Assembly (NCBI GenBank): GCA_028688175.1
Contig: JAQTYS010000007.1
Location: 1 to 26,997 of the forward strand
Length of the DNA stretch: 26,997 nucleotides
DNA from: Methanothrix sp.
GTDB taxonomy: Archaea; Halobacteriota; Methanosarcinia; Methanotrichales; Methanotrichaceae
Reading direction: 5' to 3'
This document shows, piece after piece, positions 24,254 through 26,997 of the stretch (positions are counted from its first letter, which is position 1; every line of letters begins with the position of its first letter). The translations under genes and the position numbers were made by a program. The notes under the pieces are model-generated. The model worked only from the letters and a program-made list of their open reading frames with translations, was not told the origin of the DNA and ran no database searches.

Positions 24254-26997
24254 ATGACCTCTGAAGATGGAAAATTGGATAAATGCGGCTGCTGCCAAGG
24301 AATTAAGACTCGCAAAGCTCGATACAACCGGCCCGGTTTGCCTTCTATAGAATACAGGCTGGATACTCATTCAGGTTTCTTCAAAAGATCTCTCGCCAAG
24401 CTCCACCTCCAGAAAGTTTCAGACGATTCTCAGCCCCTCCGGGATCTGACCACCCGTTCCAAGGATGATTTTGCTATTGCTTTGCTGGACGCCTGGTCTA
24501 TGATGGCGGACGTTATCACCTTTTATCAAGAACGTGCTGCCAACGAGGGCTTCCTTCGCACTCTCCAAGAGAGAGTCTCGGCCCTGGAAATGGCAAGGGC
24601 CATCGGATACGAGTTAAAACCAGGTGTTGCCGCCAGCGTTCATCTCGCTTTTACCATGGAGGACTCGCAAAATTCGCCAAAAATTTCCCTGGTACCGAAA
24701 GGGCTGGCGGTCAAGAGCATCCCGCCTCCCGGAAAATTGCCCCAAACCTTCGAGACTGCTGAGGAGATGGAAGCAAGGGTGGAATGGAACGCTCTTCTCC
24801 CCCTGCTTACAAAAGAGCAGAGGGTGGGAAATGGTTCGACATATATTCTGCTCGAAGGACTTGACACCTCCCTGCAACCGGGAGACGCCGTCCTCTTCGT
24901 TGCCTCGGTGGATGACAATGACTATGAAAGCAAAGCCTGGCAGATGCGCATCTTGACGAGTGTGACTGCTGACCCAGAATCAAGTTCGACTCTAGTGACC
25001 TGGGACGTCCCGCTGGACGGCCTTGGTGAAACCGAAGACGCTTCGTTTGTCAATCCTATGGTATTTGCCATGCGAGAACGACCAGATCTTGACCGATCCA
25101 GCCAGGACAAGGGCAAGATCGACCTTGAGGGCACCTATCCTGGGATCCTGCCGGGAAGCTGGGTTGCAATGACCCTCCACGAAGGGCTCTACAGGGTCAT
25201 GAATGTCTCCCTCATGTCTGTGGAAAGGATTGTAGAAGTTCCCGGGTCTGGGGACGATCCGCCCATGGAGTTCAAGTCGAAGGTTAAGATCACTCGTATC
25301 GATCCGGATACGGCCCAAAACTTATCCGAATTCTCAGAGCTAAAGACCGCAGTCTTTGCTCAGAGTGAACCCCTCAACCCGGCTCGCCAGAAGCGTGAAG
25401 GTCTGATCGAAGGGGATAGCATCGAGCTGGACAGAGCGGTTTATGGTCTCAACCCTGGAAAAACTCTGATAGTCAGCGGAAGGTTCATGCGAGGGCAGGT
25501 TGAGGCCGATGGTCTGAAGCTTGTCTCATCTAAGGATGTCGAAAAGACTCTTTATCGAGACGACTCGCTCCAGATATTGAAACCACCCGAGACCATAAAA
25601 CTTCTCTGGACTCTCAAAGATGAGAACGGACTTACCGGCACGGTAATTGCGAATATTGGCGATATCGCATATCTATCCAGTTCGGATTTAGAAGACGAAG
25701 GGTCTACGGCCCAGGTCGAGGTCAAGGTCGACGGCTTGAAGCTGATCGTGCCACAAGGAGAAAATAGAGATCTCATCAAGGGCGAGGTATTGTTGGCAAC
25801 AGCTCTGCCCGAGAAGGTCTTGCTCCGGTGGACTTTAAGGGACGGCGACGGCTTTGAGGGCGTTGTTACGGTTCCGGTGGGAGTGATCAGCCTGCAGCCG
25901 GCCCTGGATGAGGACTCAAAGGTCTCCGAGGTAGTGACTCTGAGCGGAACTGATAGGTCGGGTGGAAGGACCGTCCTGTCGCTAAAAGAGGCGATGAAAT
26001 ACTGCTACGATCCCAACACATTCCTGGTGTATGCCAACATTGCTCGTGCCACTCATGGCGAGACAACGGAAGAAGTATTAGGAAGTGGTGACGGTTCGAA
26101 GTCCAACCAGCGTTTCGAGCTAAGTAAGCCTTATCTGACTTATGTCTCTGCTCCGACCTCCACCGGCGCGAAAAGCACTCTTGAAGTGAGAGTCAACGGT
26201 GTACTCTGGGAAGAGCTGCCTTCTCTCTACGGGATGGACGAAAGGAGACAAAGCTATGTCGTCCGCATAGATGACGATGCCTTGGCAGCCATAATCTTCG
26301 GCGACGGCAAAAGCGGTGCACGTCTTCCCACTGGTGATGAGAACGTCACCACAACCTACCGTAGCGGAATTGGGCCAGAGGGCGAGGTGGCTATAGAGAG
26401 CTTGACTCTTCTGCAGAGCCGTCCTCTCGGGATCAGTGAGGTTACCAATCCCTTGCCGTCCACGGGAGCCGCTCCTCCTGAAGAGCTTTCCGATGCTCGA
26501 TATAATGCCCCTTTGACGGTTCTCACCCTGGATAGGATCGTCTCCTTGCGCGACTTTGAGTACTTCGTCAGGTCTTTTGCCGGAATCGGCAAGGCTCAGG
26601 CCATCTCGATCTCCCAGGGACAGAGTAAGGTAGTACATATTACCATTGCTTCGTCCAGCGGCTCTTGTGTGGACCGGGGGTCAGATCTGTTTAGCAACCT
26701 CGTCAAGGCGATAGACGCCATGCGAGACCCCGTAGCCAGGGTTCGAGAACGGGTTATTGTAGACAGCTTCCTTCTTCAGACCTTCAGTATCGAGGCTGGC
26801 CTTCTCATTGATCCTCGCTACCTCGCAAAGGAGGTATTGGCCCGGGCAGAGGCCGACCTGAGGAGAAGCTTCTCCTTTGAAAACCGCAATTTCGCACAGT
26901 TTGTGACTGCGGCCGAGGTTCTGGCCGTAATCCAGGCAGTCGAGGGCGTGATTGCGGTGGACCTGGATAGACTGGAACGAGACGATGCTCCAAAAGC
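24254..26997 (+). CDS. Baseplate protein (Pvc12/Afp12 type), cut by window end
   Basis: The frame opens at ATG 24254, three bases after the previous stop, and stays open to the last base: at least 914 residues. Early core wording is SKDDFAIALLDAWSMMADVI then TFYQERAANEGFLRTLQERV, the hallmark of the second large eCIS baseplate protein. Around residue 595 comes RATHGETTEEVLGSGDGSK, and later FGDGKSGARLPTGDENVTTT. The last 150 residues are baseplate J-like (LDRIVSLRDFEYFVRSFAGI). Near the N-terminus a CGCC motif is present. With the Pvc11-like protein it would build the wedge or platform. The C-terminus, and probably further genes (fibre, tape measure), lie beyond the window. Confidence 0.9.
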   Translation, partial: MTSEDGKLDKCGCCQGIKTRKARYNRPGLPSIEYRLDTHSGFFKRSLAKLHLQKVSDDSQPLRDLTTRSKDDFAIALLDAWSMMADVITFYQERAANEGFLRTLQERVSALEMARAIGYELKPGVAASVHLAFTMEDSQNSPKISLVPKGLAVKSIPPPGKLPQTFETAEEMEARVEWNALLPLLTKEQRVGNGSTYILLEGLDTSLQPGDAVLFVASVDDNDYESKAWQMRILTSVTADPESSSTLVTWDVPLDGLGETEDASFVNPMVFAMRERPDLDRSSQDKGKIDLEGTYPGILPGSWVAMTLHEGLYRVMNVSLMSVERIVEVPGSGDDPPMEFKSKVKITRIDPDTAQNLSEFSELKTAVFAQSEPLNPARQKREGLIEGDSIELDRAVYGLNPGKTLIVSGRFMRGQVEADGLKLVSSKDVEKTLYRDDSLQILKPPETIKLLWTLKDENGLTGTVIANIGDIAYLSSSDLEDEGSTAQVEVKVDGLKLIVPQGENRDLIKGEVLLATALPEKVLLRWTLRDGDGFEGVVTVPVGVISLQPALDEDSKVSEVVTLSGTDRSGGRTVLSLKEAMKYCYDPNTFLVYANIARATHGETTEEVLGSGDGSKSNQRFELSKPYLTYVSAPTSTGAKSTLEVRVNGVLWEELPSLYGMDERRQSYVVRIDDDALAAIIFGDGKSGARLPTGDENVTTTYRSGIGPEGEVAIESLTLLQSRPLGISEVTNPLPSTGAAPPEELSDARYNAPLTVLTLDRIVSLRDFEYFVRSFAGIGKAQAISISQGQSKVVHITIASSSGSCVDRGSDLFSNLVKAIDAMRDPVARVRERVIVDSFLLQTFSIEAGLLIDPRYLAKEVLARAEADLRRSFSFENRNFAQFVTAAEVLAVIQAVEGVIAVDLDRLERDDAPK

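Overview
The window looks like a piece of a methanogenic archaeon's chromosome, most likely from the Methanosarcinales/Methanotrichales (Methanothrix-like). The reasons are archaeal TATA elements about 25-30 bases ahead of starts, near-perfect GAGGTGAT(C) ribosome binding sites, small archaeal families (DUF2284, semiSWEET, a DUF2193-like tail), roughly 50-55% G+C in genes and extremely A+T-rich intergenic DNA. The assignment is inference; no rRNA or other marker gene is present.

Bases 1-6809 hold ordinary, unrelated genes: the 3' end of a methanogen-type conserved protein, a SHOCT-domain membrane protein, a stand-alone CheY-like receiver (convergent, one base apart), a four-helix membrane protein, a DUF2284 metal-binding protein, a semiSWEET-like transporter, a small helical protein divergent from a GNAT acetyltransferase, and a two-gene operon for a GlcD/GlcF-type D-2-hydroxyacid (lactate or glycolate) dehydrogenase. 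Bases 6810-8448 are a 1.6 kb gene desert, mostly under about 20% G+C, with one clear hairpin and a possible gene relic.

From 8449 to the right edge runs one same-strand, tightly packed gene cluster for an extracellular contractile injection system (eCIS, a headless phage-tail-like particle of the Afp/PVC/MAC type). Its order is: sheath (split into two reading frames), inner tube, T4 gp26-like baseplate/assembly protein with CxxC pairs, Ser/Pro-rich repeat protein, DUF4255 (Pvc16-like) protein, AAA+ ATPase (Pvc15-like), small conserved protein, DUF4157 putative effector, candidate immunity-type helical protein, CIS-tube/Pvc7 protein, LysM-like protein, gp27-like hub, gp5-like spike, PAAR-like tip, gp25 wedge, Pvc11/gp6-like baseplate protein and Pvc12-like baseplate protein (cut by the window end). 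ATGA overlaps and short gaps suggest an operon. Tape measure, tail fibre and any further tube paralogues are not in the window and may lie beyond it.

The points most worth checking are: the sheath gene interrupted by three in-frame TGA codons yet restarted by a perfect ribosome binding site; the DUF4157 protein whose conserved protease-like N-terminus is joined to an unrecognised A+T-rich C-terminal domain and followed by a small helical-repeat protein (candidate toxin/immunity pair); the gp27-like hub gene, whose conserved N-terminus lies upstream of the first ATG and seems to need a non-AUG start; and 129-base tandem repeats inside the Ser/Pro-rich structural-locus protein.
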